Positions 28,837 to 37,815 of a DNA stretch of 64,000 nucleotides are shown here, in pieces (the first letter of the stretch is position 1; every line of letters begins with the position of its first letter). This DNA comes from Sinobaca qinghaiensis. Lineage in GTDB: Bacteria; Bacillota; Bacilli; Bacillales; Marinococcaceae. The notes under the pieces are model-generated. The model did no database searches and was not told the origin of the DNA. It was given only the letters and a program-made list of their open reading frames with translations. The position numbers and the translations under genes are program-made. The DNA lies in NCBI RefSeq assembly GCF_003610495.1, contig NZ_RAPK01000011.1, positions 1 through 64,000 of the forward strand. Direction: 5' to 3'.

Positions 28837-29661
28837 ATGAAAAATAATTATATGCCGATTACGTCGGAAATATCCAATACAGGCCTCGCAGTGGCACCGG
28901 ACGTTTACATGTATACGACTCAGATTGCTAATCTGTATATGCTTGGCAACCCCGCAAAGCATAAAGACTGGATTATTGTAGATACGGGTATGCCCGGAAC
29001 GCTTGAGCGCGTTAAGCATGCGATGAACCAGCGCTTTGGTTCCAATATTGGTCCTAAAGCCATTATTTTGACACACGCCCATTTTGATCATGTGGGAAAC
29101 CTGCATCAGTTAATTAAAGGATGGGAAGAAGATGTTCCTGTATATGCCCATACGCTGGAACTGCCTCATTTAACCGGCGAGGAAGATTACCCAAAAGCAG
29201 ATCCAGGCGCAGACAAAGGACTAGTGGCGAAAATGTCGCCGGCTTTTTCCCGGGAAGCGGTAGACATCAGCGATCATGTTCACCCGCTCCCAGAAGACGG
29301 CAGCATTCCGTTCTTCCCGGAATGGACCTGGTATCATACTCCGGGCCATACGAAAGGGCACGTTTCCCTGTTCAGGGAAAAAGACCGGATTCTGCTGGCC
29401 GGCGACGCGTTTGTTACGGTAAAGCAGGAGTCCCTGTACAAAGTAATGGCCCAGGAACCGGAGCTCAGCGGTCCTCCTAAATATTTAACAGAAAACTGGA
29501 GCGACGCAGAGGCTTCCGTGAAAAAGCTGGCCGGACTTGATCCGGAAACAGCCCTGACAGGACATGGTAGAATGATGGAAGGCGAAGACCTGCGCAGCAG
29601 GCTGCGTGACCTCTCCGACCATTTTGTCGAAAAAGCCGTACCGAAAAAAGAGAAAAATTAA
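28837..29661 (+). CDS. MBL-fold metallo-hydrolase
   Basis: This 274-residue protein of the metallo-beta-lactamase fold has the zinc motif THAHFDHVG (His80, His82, Asp84, His85), later ligands in WYHTPGHTKGH and LLAGDAFV, and a closing TGHG. It resembles YflN-type and YqjP-type hydrolases of Bacillus. The substrate is unknown; glyoxalase II, lactonase and thioesterase activities occur in the family. The ATG follows AAAGGAGG. It is a single gene convergent with the rhodanese gene, and a sulfur-related role is only a guess from that neighbour. Confidence 0.85.
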   Translation: MKNNYMPITSEISNTGLAVAPDVYMYTTQIANLYMLGNPAKHKDWIIVDTGMPGTLERVKHAMNQRFGSNIGPKAIILTHAHFDHVGNLHQLIKGWEEDVPVYAHTLELPHLTGEEDYPKADPGADKGLVAKMSPAFSREAVDISDHVHPLPEDGSIPFFPEWTWYHTPGHTKGHVSLFREKDRILLAGDAFVTVKQESLYKVMAQEPELSGPPKYLTENWSDAEASVKKLAGLDPETALTGHGRMMEGEDLRSRLRDLSDHFVEKAVPKKEKN

Positions 29662-29666
29662 CGCAG

Positions 29667-29703
29667 AAGGAACAGCCTGTTTAGACCAGGCTGTTCCTTT
29701 TTT
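29667..29703. terminator. Bidirectional terminator
   Basis: AAGGAACAGCCTG/CAGGCTGTTCCTT is a 13-bp stem with a seven-base loop and T-run, between convergent genes. Confidence 0.9.
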
Positions 29704-29708
29704 GCGTT

Positions 29709-30011
29709 CTATTTCGTTTTTCCGCTCCATTCAAGCATACCGCCCTGCATATTTTTCACACGATAGCCGCGTTCCTGCAGCCATTCAGCGGCGAGACCGC
29801 TCCGGCTTCCGGACCGGCAGACCATCGTATACTCGGTATCTTTATTTAATTCATCCAACCTCGTTAACAGCTCACCAAGCGGAATAAGATCGGCTCCGGG
29901 AATATGCCCGGCTGCTGTTTCATTCGGTTCTCTCACATCAATTATCCGGGCATCCGCGGAAGCTTCCACCTTATTCGGGGTGATTTGTCTAATCGTCTGT
30001 TTCTCTGTCAT
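29709..30011 (-). CDS. Rhodanese-domain sulfurtransferase
   Basis: This 100-residue single-domain rhodanese has the active-site loop VCRSGSRSG with catalytic Cys, RIIDVREPNE and AGHIPGADLIP. It would carry a persulfide between thiol donors and acceptors. It lies 18 bases after a DUF302 gene on the same strand. The operator before that pair is of CsoR/CstR type, which fits persulfide- or copper-responsive control. Confidence 0.9.
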   Translation of the reverse strand: MTEKQTIRQITPNKVEASADARIIDVREPNETAAGHIPGADLIPLGELLTRLDELNKDTEYTMVCRSGSRSGLAAEWLQERGYRVKNMQGGMLEWSGKTK

Positions 30012-30029
30012 TCGTTTTGTCAGCCTTTC

Positions 30030-30413
30030 TTATTTAGAGTTATCAATGCTTTGCTGCATACGCTGTTCTACGTCTTCGGCAATGCTTTTTAATTCCGGAT
30101 CCTCTATAAATCCGATTAAAACGGTCGGGCGGGGCATTCCAATATGAGTCACTCCGTTGTCTTCGTACACTGTAATTTTGCAGGGCAGAAAATTCCCGGC
30201 CGCTTTATGGCGGCGTAATACCTTTTCTGCCTCTTTAGGATTACATACTTCCAAAATACGATAGGCCTCCGGAAATTCAACTCCTTTTTCAATCAGCTTA
30301 GCCTGCAGGTCAAAATCCCACAGCACGCCGAATCCTGCGGTCTGCAGATGCTTCTCCAGGGAAGCTGCGGCATCTTCTACGGTTTTGGTCGATTCAACAG
30401 TATAATGAAACAT
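30030..30413 (-). CDS. DUF302 family protein
   Basis: This 127-residue protein of the DUF302 family shows the typical VLWDFDLQAKLIEKG, EVCNPKEAEKVLR and FLPCKITVYEDN blocks. Function is unknown, but DUF302 genes often sit beside rhodanese and sulfur-oxidation genes. Two cysteines (in EVCNP and LPCKI) could take part in persulfide chemistry. The ATG follows AAGGAGGCACC. It is first in a two-gene operon with the rhodanese. Confidence 0.8.
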   Translation of the reverse strand: MFHYTVESTKTVEDAAASLEKHLQTAGFGVLWDFDLQAKLIEKGVEFPEAYRILEVCNPKEAEKVLRRHKAAGNFLPCKITVYEDNGVTHIGMPRPTVLIGFIEDPELKSIAEDVEQRMQQSIDNSK

Positions 30414-30451
30414 CGTTTGGTGCCTCCTTAAAGTGAATTACTATTCGTAAT

Positions 30452-30473
30452 AATATACCCCATGGAGTATATT
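30452..30473. promoter_or_regulatory. CsoR/CstR-type operator before DUF302-rhodanese
   Basis: A 22-base near-perfect palindrome has arms AATATACCCC and GGAGTATATT (one mismatch). The ATACCCC...GGGTAT pattern is that of CsoR-family repressors, which sense copper (CsoR) or persulfide (CstR). It lies 39 bases before the DUF302 start. No csoR/cstR gene is visible in the window. Confidence 0.6.
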
Positions 30474-30502
30474 GTCAAGCGGAGACGTCACTAAAAAATA
30501 TT

Positions 30503-30531
30503 TTGTATACGCTTACATATTTTGCTATACT
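30503..30531 (+). promoter_or_regulatory. Sigma-A promoter of the acyl-CoA operon with overlapping cre site
   Basis: The -35 TTGTAT (30503-30508) and -10 TATACT (30526-30531) are 17 bases apart. TGTATACGCTTACA at 30504-30517 matches 13 of 14 positions of the CcpA cre consensus and covers the -35, so glucose repression is likely. Confidence 0.7.
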
Positions 30532-30538
30532 GTCAACA

Positions 30539-30554
30539 TACCGACCGGTTAGTA
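30539..30554 (+). promoter_or_regulatory. Probable TetR operator at the transcription start
   Basis: TACCGACCGGTTAGTA is a 16-base dyad with 6 of 8 paired positions matching. It is similar to ACCGACCGGT-type TetR operators and lies where polymerase starts. The last gene of the operon is a TetR regulator, the likely ligand-responsive repressor. Confidence 0.55.
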
Positions 30555-30572
30555 CACAAGAGGAGGAAGCAG

Positions 30573-31799
30573 ATGGACTTTTCTTATTCACCAAATGTAC
30601 GTAAGCTCCAGGAGCAGCTCACAGCGTTTATGGAGGAGCATGTATACCCCAATGAATCCGTGTATGAGCAGCAGCTGAATACAATGAATACACGCTGGAG
30701 CGCAGTCCCTCCCGTAATGGAAGAATTAAAGAAAAAAGCGAAACAAGCCGGATTATGGAATTTGTTTCTGCCTGACCGCGAGCATGGAGCCGGGCTTACC
30801 AATCTGGAATACGCGCCGCTCTGTGAAATCATGGGCCGTTCGTTAATCGGCCCGGAAGTATTCAACTGCAGCGCTCCGGATACAGGAAATATGGAAGTGC
30901 TCTCTAAATACGGCAGCGAAGAGCAGAAACAGCAGTGGCTCGTGCCGTTGCTTCACGGCGAGATACGCTCCTGCTTTACGATGACAGAACCGGATACCGC
31001 CTCCTCAGACGCGGTTAATATTCAGGCACGTATTACAAAAAAGGATGGGAACTATGTGCTCAATGGCACAAAATGGTGGTCCTCCGGCGCCGGAGATCCA
31101 CGCTGTAAAATTGCCGTATTCATGGGAAAAACCGATCCCGAAGCCCCGCGCTATGAACAGCAGTCGATGATTCTCGTTCCATTGGATACACCCGGCATTA
31201 CGATAGAGCGCACCCTGTCCGTGTTTGGGTATGATCATGCGCCGCACGGACATGCAGAAATTACGTTCAGCAATGTTCAGGTGCCGGAGGAAAACATGAT
31301 TTGGGGCGAAGGTAAAGGCTTTGCCATTGCTCAGGGCAGACTCGGTCCGGGCCGTATTCATCACTGCATGCGCCTGATCGGGGCAGCCGAACGGTCGCTT
31401 GAGTACATGTGCCGACGTGTCCAGGAGCGGGAAACATTCGGGAAAAAGCTGTCCGAGCAGGGGGTGGTGGCCGAATGGATAGCCGACTCCCGCATAGAGA
31501 TCGAACAGGCCCGGCTGCTGACGATGCGCGCAGCCTACATGATGGATACGGTTGGCAATAAAGAGGCAAAAACAGATATTGCAATGATTAAAGTGGTAGC
31601 GCCTTCCATGGCGCTCCGCGTGATTGACCGTGCTATCCAGGCGTTTGGGGGAGCCGGCGTATCGGACGACTTTCCGCTGGCCGCCCAGTGGGCAAATGCG
31701 AGAACGCTTCGCCTTGCCGACGGACCCGATGAAGTACACCGGGCCCAGATTGCCCGTCTTGAACTGAAAAAACACAGGCCGAAGGAGGAGAACAAATGA
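30573..31799 (+). CDS. Acyl-CoA dehydrogenase, ACAD10/11-like
   Basis: This 408-residue FAD enzyme has the usual helical-barrel-helical fold: [12 protein letters not shown] for the flavin site, [12 protein letters not shown], and [12 protein letters not shown] in the C-terminal domain. The end reads [10 protein letters not shown] instead of the common YEGTNEI; this GPDEV form marks the ACAD10/11 and LvaC-type branch. The ATG at 30573 follows AGAGGAGG; an upstream in-frame start lies inside the operator. It is the first gene of the operon. With the APH-type kinase two genes on, action on 4-phosphorylated acyl-CoA is possible. Confidence 0.85.
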   Translation: MDFSYSPNVRKLQEQLTAFMEEHVYPNESVYEQQLNTMNTRWSAVPPVMEELKKKAKQAGLWNLFLPDREHGAGLTNLEYAPLCEIMGRSLIGPEVFNCSAPDTGNMEVLSKYGSEEQKQQWLVPLLHGEIRSCFTMTEPDTASSDAVNIQARITKKDGNYVLNGTKWWSSGAGDPRCKIAVFMGKTDPEAPRYEQQSMILVPLDTPGITIERTLSVFGYDHAPHGHAEITFSNVQVPEENMIWGEGKGFAIAQGRLGPGRIHHCMRLIGAAERSLEYMCRRVQERETFGKKLSEQGVVAEWIADSRIEIEQARLLTMRAAYMMDTVGNKEAKTDIAMIKVVAPSMALRVIDRAIQAFGGAGVSDDFPLAAQWANARTLRLADGPDEVHRAQIARLELKKHRPKEENK

Positions 31800-32569
31800 A
31801 TGTACAGGAGTTATTTTCACTGCAGGGCAAAACGGCAGTAGTGACCGGGGGAGGAAGAGGACTAGGCTTTCAGATCGCCGAGGGGCTGGCGGAGGCCGGG
31901 GCCAATATTGTGCTTTGTTCCCGCAAGCTCGAAGCCTGTGAAGAAACGGCTGCCCTCCTCGAAAAAAAGGGCGTGCAGACCGCCGCCTTTGCCTGTGATG
32001 TAACCAGCCAGGACCAGGTGGAACATGTAATAAGCGAAACAAAAAAGCGATTTGGAACGATTGATATTCTCGTAAATAACAGCGGAGCCACCTGGGGGGC
32101 ACCGGCCGCTGACATGCCGCTGGAGGCCTGGCAGAAAGTTATGAATGTGAATGTTACCGGAACTTTTTTAATGAGCCAGGCGGCCGGACGCGTCATGATT
32201 GAGCAGCAGGCCGGAAAAATCATCAACATTGCCTCGGTCGCCGGACTGAAAAGCTCCGCACCTGAAGTTATGGATACGATTGGCTACAATACGAGCAAAG
32301 GTGCCATTATTACGTTCACAAAAGATCTGGCTTCCAAATGGGGGCAGCACAACGTCCATGTAAATGCAGTCGCTCCAGGCTTTTTTCCAACAAAAATGTC
32401 CAAAGTTATTATGGAGCACGGCGGAGAAGCGATACTGGCCAATACCCCGCTCGGACGATTTGGCGGACCGGATGAATTAAAAGGAGTAGTCTTGTTTCTC
32501 GCTTCCAGAGCGTCTGACTATATCACAGGGGATGTTCTCATTGTAGACGGCGGTTCGCACGTACGTTAA
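31796..32569 (+). CDS. SDR family oxidoreductase
   Basis: This 257-residue NAD(P)-dependent dehydrogenase has TGGGRGLGF (about 17-25), NNSGA, catalytic Ser in NIASVAG and YNTSK (Tyr-Lys). It is similar to gluconate 5-dehydrogenase/FabG-type enzymes. The ATG overlaps the dehydrogenase stop (ATGA), showing translational coupling. In this operon it may oxidise a hydroxyacyl intermediate, like LvaD in levulinate catabolism. Confidence 0.85.
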   Translation: MNVQELFSLQGKTAVVTGGGRGLGFQIAEGLAEAGANIVLCSRKLEACEETAALLEKKGVQTAAFACDVTSQDQVEHVISETKKRFGTIDILVNNSGATWGAPAADMPLEAWQKVMNVNVTGTFLMSQAAGRVMIEQQAGKIINIASVAGLKSSAPEVMDTIGYNTSKGAIITFTKDLASKWGQHNVHVNAVAPGFFPTKMSKVIMEHGGEAILANTPLGRFGGPDELKGVVLFLASRASDYITGDVLIVDGGSHVR

Positions 32570-32588
32570 CCATAAAGGGGGAGAAAGC

Positions 32589-33446
32589 ATGAATGAAATA
32601 AACACGATCACTGTGGTCGGGGCCGGTCAGATGGGACATCAGATAGCTATGCTCGGAGCACTTGGAGGGTATCGGACCATCCTCTGCGATATCGAAAAAA
32701 ATAACCTGGAAAAAGCCGGCGCGACGCTGGAACAGCTGATGAACGGCTGGGTCCGAAAACAGAAAATCTCTGAACAGGAGAAGAAGGAAGCATTCGAACG
32801 GCTGTCTTTCACAGAAGACCTGCAGGCTGCCGCAAAGCAGGCGGATTTTGTAATTGAAGCGGTCGTAGAAAAACTTGAAGTAAAGCAGGAGGTGTTCAGC
32901 CGGCTCGACGAATGGGCCCCGGAACATGCGGTACTGGCGACAAACAGCTCCACGATCGTCAACAGTCTTCTTTTTACAAACCGGCCGGACCGCGTGGTGA
33001 ATATGCACTTTTTTTACCCGCCGCTCGTTATGGACTGTGTGGAAGTAGTGATGAGTGATGCCACATCTGAAGAAACGGCGCAGGCGGCCATGACCGTCAG
33101 CCGCCGGATGAACCGGACCGCGGTACTGCTTCGAAAAGAAATATCCGGCTTTGTGGCCAACCGCATTCTCGGCGCCCTGCAGAAAGAAGCCGTTCATCTT
33201 TATGAAGAAGGCATTGCCGATTACAAAGACATTGATACGATTGTTAAAAAAGCACTCCGCCACCCGATCGGCCCATTTGAGCTGATGGATCTATCCGGGA
33301 TTGATGTGGGCTACTTCGTGCAGCAGCAGCGCTTCCGGGAAACCGGTGATCCCGAAGATAAGCCGGCCGCCTGTATCGAAGAAAAAGTAAAACAGGGACA
33401 CCTCGGACGAAAAACTGGCCAAGGCTGGTACACGTACTCTTCTTAG
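32589..33446 (+). CDS. 3-hydroxyacyl-CoA dehydrogenase
   Basis: This 285-residue NAD enzyme of beta-oxidation has an N-terminal Rossmann motif VVGAGQMGHQIA and VIEAVVEKLEVKQEVF. The catalytic region NMHFFYPPLVMDCVEVV has His in place, and the C-terminal HADH domain has KEISGFVANRIL and DLSGIDVG. It would oxidise L-3-hydroxyacyl-CoA. The ATG follows AAAGGGGGAGA. It is the third gene of the operon. Confidence 0.9.
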   Translation: MNEINTITVVGAGQMGHQIAMLGALGGYRTILCDIEKNNLEKAGATLEQLMNGWVRKQKISEQEKKEAFERLSFTEDLQAAAKQADFVIEAVVEKLEVKQEVFSRLDEWAPEHAVLATNSSTIVNSLLFTNRPDRVVNMHFFYPPLVMDCVEVVMSDATSEETAQAAMTVSRRMNRTAVLLRKEISGFVANRILGALQKEAVHLYEEGIADYKDIDTIVKKALRHPIGPFELMDLSGIDVGYFVQQQRFRETGDPEDKPAACIEEKVKQGHLGRKTGQGWYTYSS

Positions 33447-33456
33447 GAGGCAGGAT

Positions 33457-34521
33457 ATGACAACAATTCCCGTTCGATCAGGAGAAGAACTAAACAAAGA
33501 CCGCCTGGAAACCTTTCTGCGTATCCACATGGAAGAGCTTCCGACCGGCACGCTTCATGTCACCCAGTTTGCCGAAGGCCACTCCAATTTAACCTATGCG
33601 CTGTCCATAGACGGCTGGGAAGCCGTACTGCGCCGGCCGCCGCTTGGGCCTGTCGCACCTAAAGCGCACAATATGGAACGTGAATTTACGTTTTTAAAAG
33701 AAATCAAACCGTTCTTTGATGCTGCTCCGGATCCTTTTCTATATACGGAAGATACGTCTGTCATTGGCGCCCCGTTTTTTATTATGGAGCGCAAGCATGG
33801 CGTAGTACTGGATACCCGGTTTCCGGAACAGATAGAGCCCGACCCTGCCTTATGCCGGCATATTTCCGCGCAGATGGCAGAACGCCTCGCGGATCTGCAC
33901 CGGATAGATTATACCCAAACCGGCCTGATGAATATAACCCGGCCGGACGGTTTTTTAAAAAGACAGGTGGAAGGCTGGATCTCCCGGTACCAGCGGGCGG
34001 CAACCGATGATATACCCGCGGCCGATCAGCTGATGAAATGGCTGCAGGACCATCTGCCTGACTCAAAAGAAACGACCGTCATTCATTACGATTACAAATT
34101 AAATAATGCGATGTTTACGAATGATTTACGGCAGATGAAAGGGTTGTTTGACTGGGAGATGGCCACGGTAGGTGACCCGCTTGCTGATCTTGGCGTGGCG
34201 CTGAGTTACTGGATCGAAGCGACGGATCCGGATGAGGTAAAGCATGCGCTCGGCGGCACACCGGTGACCACGCTTCCCGGTTTTTATACCCGGGACGAAT
34301 TTATGCAGCAGTACAGTTTACACAGCGGCAGAGATCTGGCGGGGGTGCATTACTATTTTGTTTTTGCCTACTTTAAGCTGGCCGTTATCGCCCAGCAGAT
34401 TTATTACCGCTATCAAAATGGCCAGACGTCGGATCCGCGCTTTGCTTCCTTTGGCCGGACCGTTAAGACGCTGATGAAGGAAGGCGAAGAGTTACGTTCT
34501 CATAAAGGCGGCCGTTCGTGA
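33457..34521 (+). CDS. APH-family phosphotransferase (ACAD10/11 kinase-like)
   Basis: This 354-residue kinase-fold protein has VTQFAEGHSNLTYAL near residue 32, the catalytic loop VIHYDYKLNNAMF (Asp and Asn), and the metal-binding GLFDWEMATVGDPLADLG. It matches the kinase domain of ACAD10/11 and bacterial LvaA, which phosphorylate 4-hydroxyacyl-CoA, rather than drug-resistance kinases. The ATG follows TAGGAGG. Placement between HADH and ComB-like genes supports an acyl-CoA substrate. Confidence 0.85.
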   Translation: MTTIPVRSGEELNKDRLETFLRIHMEELPTGTLHVTQFAEGHSNLTYALSIDGWEAVLRRPPLGPVAPKAHNMEREFTFLKEIKPFFDAAPDPFLYTEDTSVIGAPFFIMERKHGVVLDTRFPEQIEPDPALCRHISAQMAERLADLHRIDYTQTGLMNITRPDGFLKRQVEGWISRYQRAATDDIPAADQLMKWLQDHLPDSKETTVIHYDYKLNNAMFTNDLRQMKGLFDWEMATVGDPLADLGVALSYWIEATDPDEVKHALGGTPVTTLPGFYTRDEFMQQYSLHSGRDLAGVHYYFVFAYFKLAVIAQQIYYRYQNGQTSDPRFASFGRTVKTLMKEGEELRSHKGGRS

Positions 34522-35234
34522 ATATTCATGTACTGACGCGTAAAGAAGACATAGAAGAAGCGCAGCTCGTCCGCGGCTCGAAAATCGCTGTCGCCGTCGA
34601 TGTCCTGCTGGCGACTACAACAATTGCTGCCTGCCTTGAAAAAGGAGCGGTTCAGGTGATTCCCGCGGCTACGCGCGAAGAAGCTCTCAAGCATGCAGCC
34701 TCTCTTCCGGATGATTCCTATATTCTGGCCGGGGAAGAACAGGCGCGTTCTATAGAAGGATTTGTTTATCCGGGGCCCGTTCATTTGGCTGCCCGGGCAC
34801 GGGGAAAAACCATTATATTAATGACGACGAACGGGACGGCCGCACTCTGGAAACTCCAGAACGCGGAGGAGGTATATGCAGGATCACTTTTGAATGCCCG
34901 TGCGCTTGCTTTCGTACTGGCTGCTAAACCAGAGGAGGCGACTCTTCTTATTACGGCGGCCGGCAATGCAGGGGATATCAGCCTCGAGGATATGTACGGG
35001 GCAGGATGTTTAATTGATGCGGTGCTGAAAGAAAAAACCTGTACGTTAACGGATGCTGCCCGCACTGCGCTGAGCGTCTATGAGAATGGGCCAAACGCCC
35101 GGCACGTGCTCGCGTCATCCCGCGTAGGGAAAAAACTGCTGGCCTATAATATGGACAAGGACCTGGACTATGCTTCAACCGTTAACAGCAGTACAGCTGT
35201 ATGCCGGTATATAAACACCGGCATATCCAAATAG
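34518..35234 (+). CDS. ComB-like 2-phosphosulfolactate phosphatase family protein
   Basis: This 238-residue protein of the ComB family has VAVDVLLATTTIA, where most members read DVLRATTT (Arg replaced by Leu), IILMTTNGTAAL and GAGCLIDA. ComB removes phosphate from 2-phosphosulfolactate in coenzyme M synthesis, a pathway not expected here, so the substrate is probably different. The GTG start overlaps the kinase stop by four bases. A phosphatase directly coupled to a kinase of acyl-CoA type is notable. The role is unknown. Confidence 0.75.
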   Translation: MNIHVLTRKEDIEEAQLVRGSKIAVAVDVLLATTTIAACLEKGAVQVIPAATREEALKHAASLPDDSYILAGEEQARSIEGFVYPGPVHLAARARGKTIILMTTNGTAALWKLQNAEEVYAGSLLNARALAFVLAAKPEEATLLITAAGNAGDISLEDMYGAGCLIDAVLKEKTCTLTDAARTALSVYENGPNARHVLASSRVGKKLLAYNMDKDLDYASTVNSSTAVCRYINTGISK

Positions 35235-35256
35235 ACTTTTTTATAAGGAGGAACCT

Positions 35257-37026
35257 ATGCAGCACTCAACGATCAAACATCCGGGCGGCTCATTTATGAC
35301 CGGCAGTACCAGTCCGGACAGCGTATTCGTCCCTGAACTCATGACCGAAGAGCACCGAATGATCGCCAAAACAGCCGAACGTTTCGTAGAAAACGATGTG
35401 CTCCCGGTAAGGAACAGGATTGAAGAGCAGGACTTTACGACAACGACCCATCTGTTAAAAAAAGCAGGAGAGCTCGGCCTGCTTGGGCACAGTATCCCTG
35501 AATCCCACGGCGGACTTGGGATGGATAAGATAAGCAAGGCCGTCGTCGGAGAGGCGGTGGGGGGCACGTCGAGCTACGGGGTGGCTCATTCCAATCATAC
35601 GTGCATCGCTACGCTTCCGATTACCTATTACGGGACCGAAGATCAAAAGCGGCGCTATCTGCCCAAACTGGCTTCCGGTGAATACCTGGGCGCATATTGC
35701 CTGACCGAGCCTAATGCCGGATCGGACGCACTTGCTTCACAGACAACCGCCGTCTGGTCGGAAGCCAAACAAAGCTACCTGCTAAACGGAACCAAACTCT
35801 ATATTACCAATGCCGCATTTGCGGACACATTCATTGTGTACGCAAAAGTAGATGGAGAGCACTTTACGTCCTTTATTGTTGAAAAAACATCTGCCGGTCT
35901 GTCGCTTGGCCCCGAAGAAAAAAAGATGGGCATTAAAGGATCGTCAACGAGAAGCATCATACTTGAAGATTGTATAGTTCCCCGCGAAAACCTTTTGGGA
36001 GACGTGGGACAAGGGCATCTGATTGCATTAAATGTCCTCAATCTGGGACGGTTTAACCTCGGATCCGCCTGCGTCGGGGGAGCCAAAGCGTCTTTTAAAA
36101 AAACGGTGGCGTTCATATTAGAACGACGGCAGTTTGGCAGCAGGATTGCGGATTTTACGGCTACAAAAGAAAAAGCTGGCCGGCTGGCGGCCAGACTGTA
36201 CGCGGCGGAGAGCATGCAGTACCGGACAGCTGGCCTCCTCGAAGACGCCCTTGGAAGCCTGTATACGGAGACGGACCATCACTTCATTAACCAGCAGCTG
36301 AGGGAATACGCCGTTGAGTGTGCGATCTGTAAAGTATATGGTTCGGAAACATTGGACCTGGTCGTGGATGAAGCACTGCAGCTGCATGGAGGAGCAGGAT
36401 TTATTGAAGAATATGAAATCGAACGCGCTTACCGTGATTCCCGCATTAACCGTATTTTTGAAGGAACCAATGAAATCAACCGGCTGCTGGTGCCGGCGCC
36501 GCTGTTCCGCCGGGCCGCAAAAGGAGAAATCGATCTGGGTACCCTCGCACGTGACGCCGCCCAAAAACTTCAAAAGCCGAAGCCGACAGCTGATGGCACG
36601 CTCGCACCGGAACAACGGGCGGTCGAGGCGATCAGGGAAATGCTTCTCGTCTGTTCAGGAATGGCGCTGCGAAGCTACGGCAAAGAAATAAAAAATGAAC
36701 AGGAAACGCTTCTAAGCCTGGCGGACCTCTCCATTCAGCTGTATGCTGCGGAATCGGCGCTGCTTCGAACAATGGCCGCGGTACAAAAAGAAAAGGAAGC
36801 ACCACGAAAGCAGGCGCTGACGTCTGTGTGTCTATACACGAGCCTGGAAGAGGCCGAACGTACCGCACGTGCGCTTATTTTGGAAGTTGGGGAAGAACAG
36901 GAAAAAACAGCGCTCACAGAGGCTGTATATAAAGTTTGTGCAGCATATCAGGAGGCCCGGCCGGTACGGGAGGCCCTGCGGTTCATTGCGGACGAACAGT
37001 ATGCAGCCGGACGTTATCAGGGATAG
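35257..37026 (+). CDS. Long acyl-CoA dehydrogenase (FadE type)
   Basis: This 589-residue acyl-CoA dehydrogenase is of the long bacterial form with a C-terminal extra helical domain, like B. subtilis FadE (594). YCLTEPNAGSDA marks the flavin/substrate site, EKKMGIKGSSTRSI the middle domain, and YRDSRINRIFEGTNEINRLL the active site with catalytic Glu in FEGT. The ATG follows AGGAGGA. It is the second ACAD of the operon and, unlike the first, has the standard glutamate, so it likely does the normal dehydrogenation step. Confidence 0.9.
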   Translation: MQHSTIKHPGGSFMTGSTSPDSVFVPELMTEEHRMIAKTAERFVENDVLPVRNRIEEQDFTTTTHLLKKAGELGLLGHSIPESHGGLGMDKISKAVVGEAVGGTSSYGVAHSNHTCIATLPITYYGTEDQKRRYLPKLASGEYLGAYCLTEPNAGSDALASQTTAVWSEAKQSYLLNGTKLYITNAAFADTFIVYAKVDGEHFTSFIVEKTSAGLSLGPEEKKMGIKGSSTRSIILEDCIVPRENLLGDVGQGHLIALNVLNLGRFNLGSACVGGAKASFKKTVAFILERRQFGSRIADFTATKEKAGRLAARLYAAESMQYRTAGLLEDALGSLYTETDHHFINQQLREYAVECAICKVYGSETLDLVVDEALQLHGGAGFIEEYEIERAYRDSRINRIFEGTNEINRLLVPAPLFRRAAKGEIDLGTLARDAAQKLQKPKPTADGTLAPEQRAVEAIREMLLVCSGMALRSYGKEIKNEQETLLSLADLSIQLYAAESALLRTMAAVQKEKEAPRKQALTSVCLYTSLEEAERTARALILEVGEEQEKTALTEAVYKVCAAYQEARPVREALRFIADEQYAAGRYQG

Positions 37027-37038
37027 GGGGACACCAGT

Positions 37039-37797
37039 ATGCGTTTTGAGAACAGAACCGCCGTCATCACCGGCGGCGGAAGCGGCATAGGGAAAGAAAC
37101 AGCTAGAAGACTGGCGCAGGAAGGAGCCTCTGTTATTCTTGTCGGACGGAGTCTGGACAAACTGGAAGCAGCAGCAAAAGAAATTCCAGGCGCCGCTGTA
37201 TTTGCAGCTGATGTGACGAATGCCGAGGACGTACAGAAGCTCGCTGCCTTTATCGAAAAAGCCGGAGGCGGGCTCCATGTTTTAATTAATGGAGCAGGTG
37301 CTTCCAGGCATTCCCGAATTATGGATACGACCGAAGAGGAGTGGGACGCGGTCCAGGATGTGAACGTAAAAAGCGTGTTTCTCGTTTCAAAGGCACTCGC
37401 CGCTGTCATGTGTGCGGAAGCTGAACAGGAAACGAAACAAACAGGCCGGGCGGTCGTGACGATTGCTTCATTGTCCGCCCATAAAGCCGGGGCGTACATT
37501 CCCCATTATAGTGCCGCCAAAGCAGGCGCCATGCATTTTACAAAAGCCCTGGCGCTGGAGCTGGGTCCTTACGGCATCCGTGCCAACTCTATTTCTCCCG
37601 GATTTATTGACACCCCGTTAATTGAAGAAAATTTAAAAAATGAAAAGTTTCAGAAGGCGATAGAGCACAACACCGTGCTGAAAAGACCGGGAACCGCTGC
37701 AGAAATCGCCAATGTCGCCGCATTTATAGCTTCTGACGAGGCGTCGTATATGACAGGCTCAGACATACTCGTGGACGGCGGCTGGATGATCAAATAA
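37039..37797 (+). CDS. SDR family oxidoreductase
   Basis: This 252-residue SDR has TGGGSGIGKE, NGAGASRHS, catalytic Ser in IASLSAH and YSAAK, and a SPGFIDTPL block as in FabG-like and dienoyl-CoA-reductase-like enzymes. It is the second SDR of the operon, 12 bases after FadE. The substrate is probably an acyl-CoA. Confidence 0.85.
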   Translation: MRFENRTAVITGGGSGIGKETARRLAQEGASVILVGRSLDKLEAAAKEIPGAAVFAADVTNAEDVQKLAAFIEKAGGGLHVLINGAGASRHSRIMDTTEEEWDAVQDVNVKSVFLVSKALAAVMCAEAEQETKQTGRAVVTIASLSAHKAGAYIPHYSAAKAGAMHFTKALALELGPYGIRANSISPGFIDTPLIEENLKNEKFQKAIEHNTVLKRPGTAAEIANVAAFIASDEASYMTGSDILVDGGWMIK

Positions 37798-37815
37798 AAA
37801 ACAGGAGGCGCTCCT

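Noticed and set aside
31005-32102. Antisense open frame of 365 codons
   Set aside because: It lies opposite two clear genes with family motifs; composition (Arg, Pro, His, Cys rich) is that of a shadow frame.
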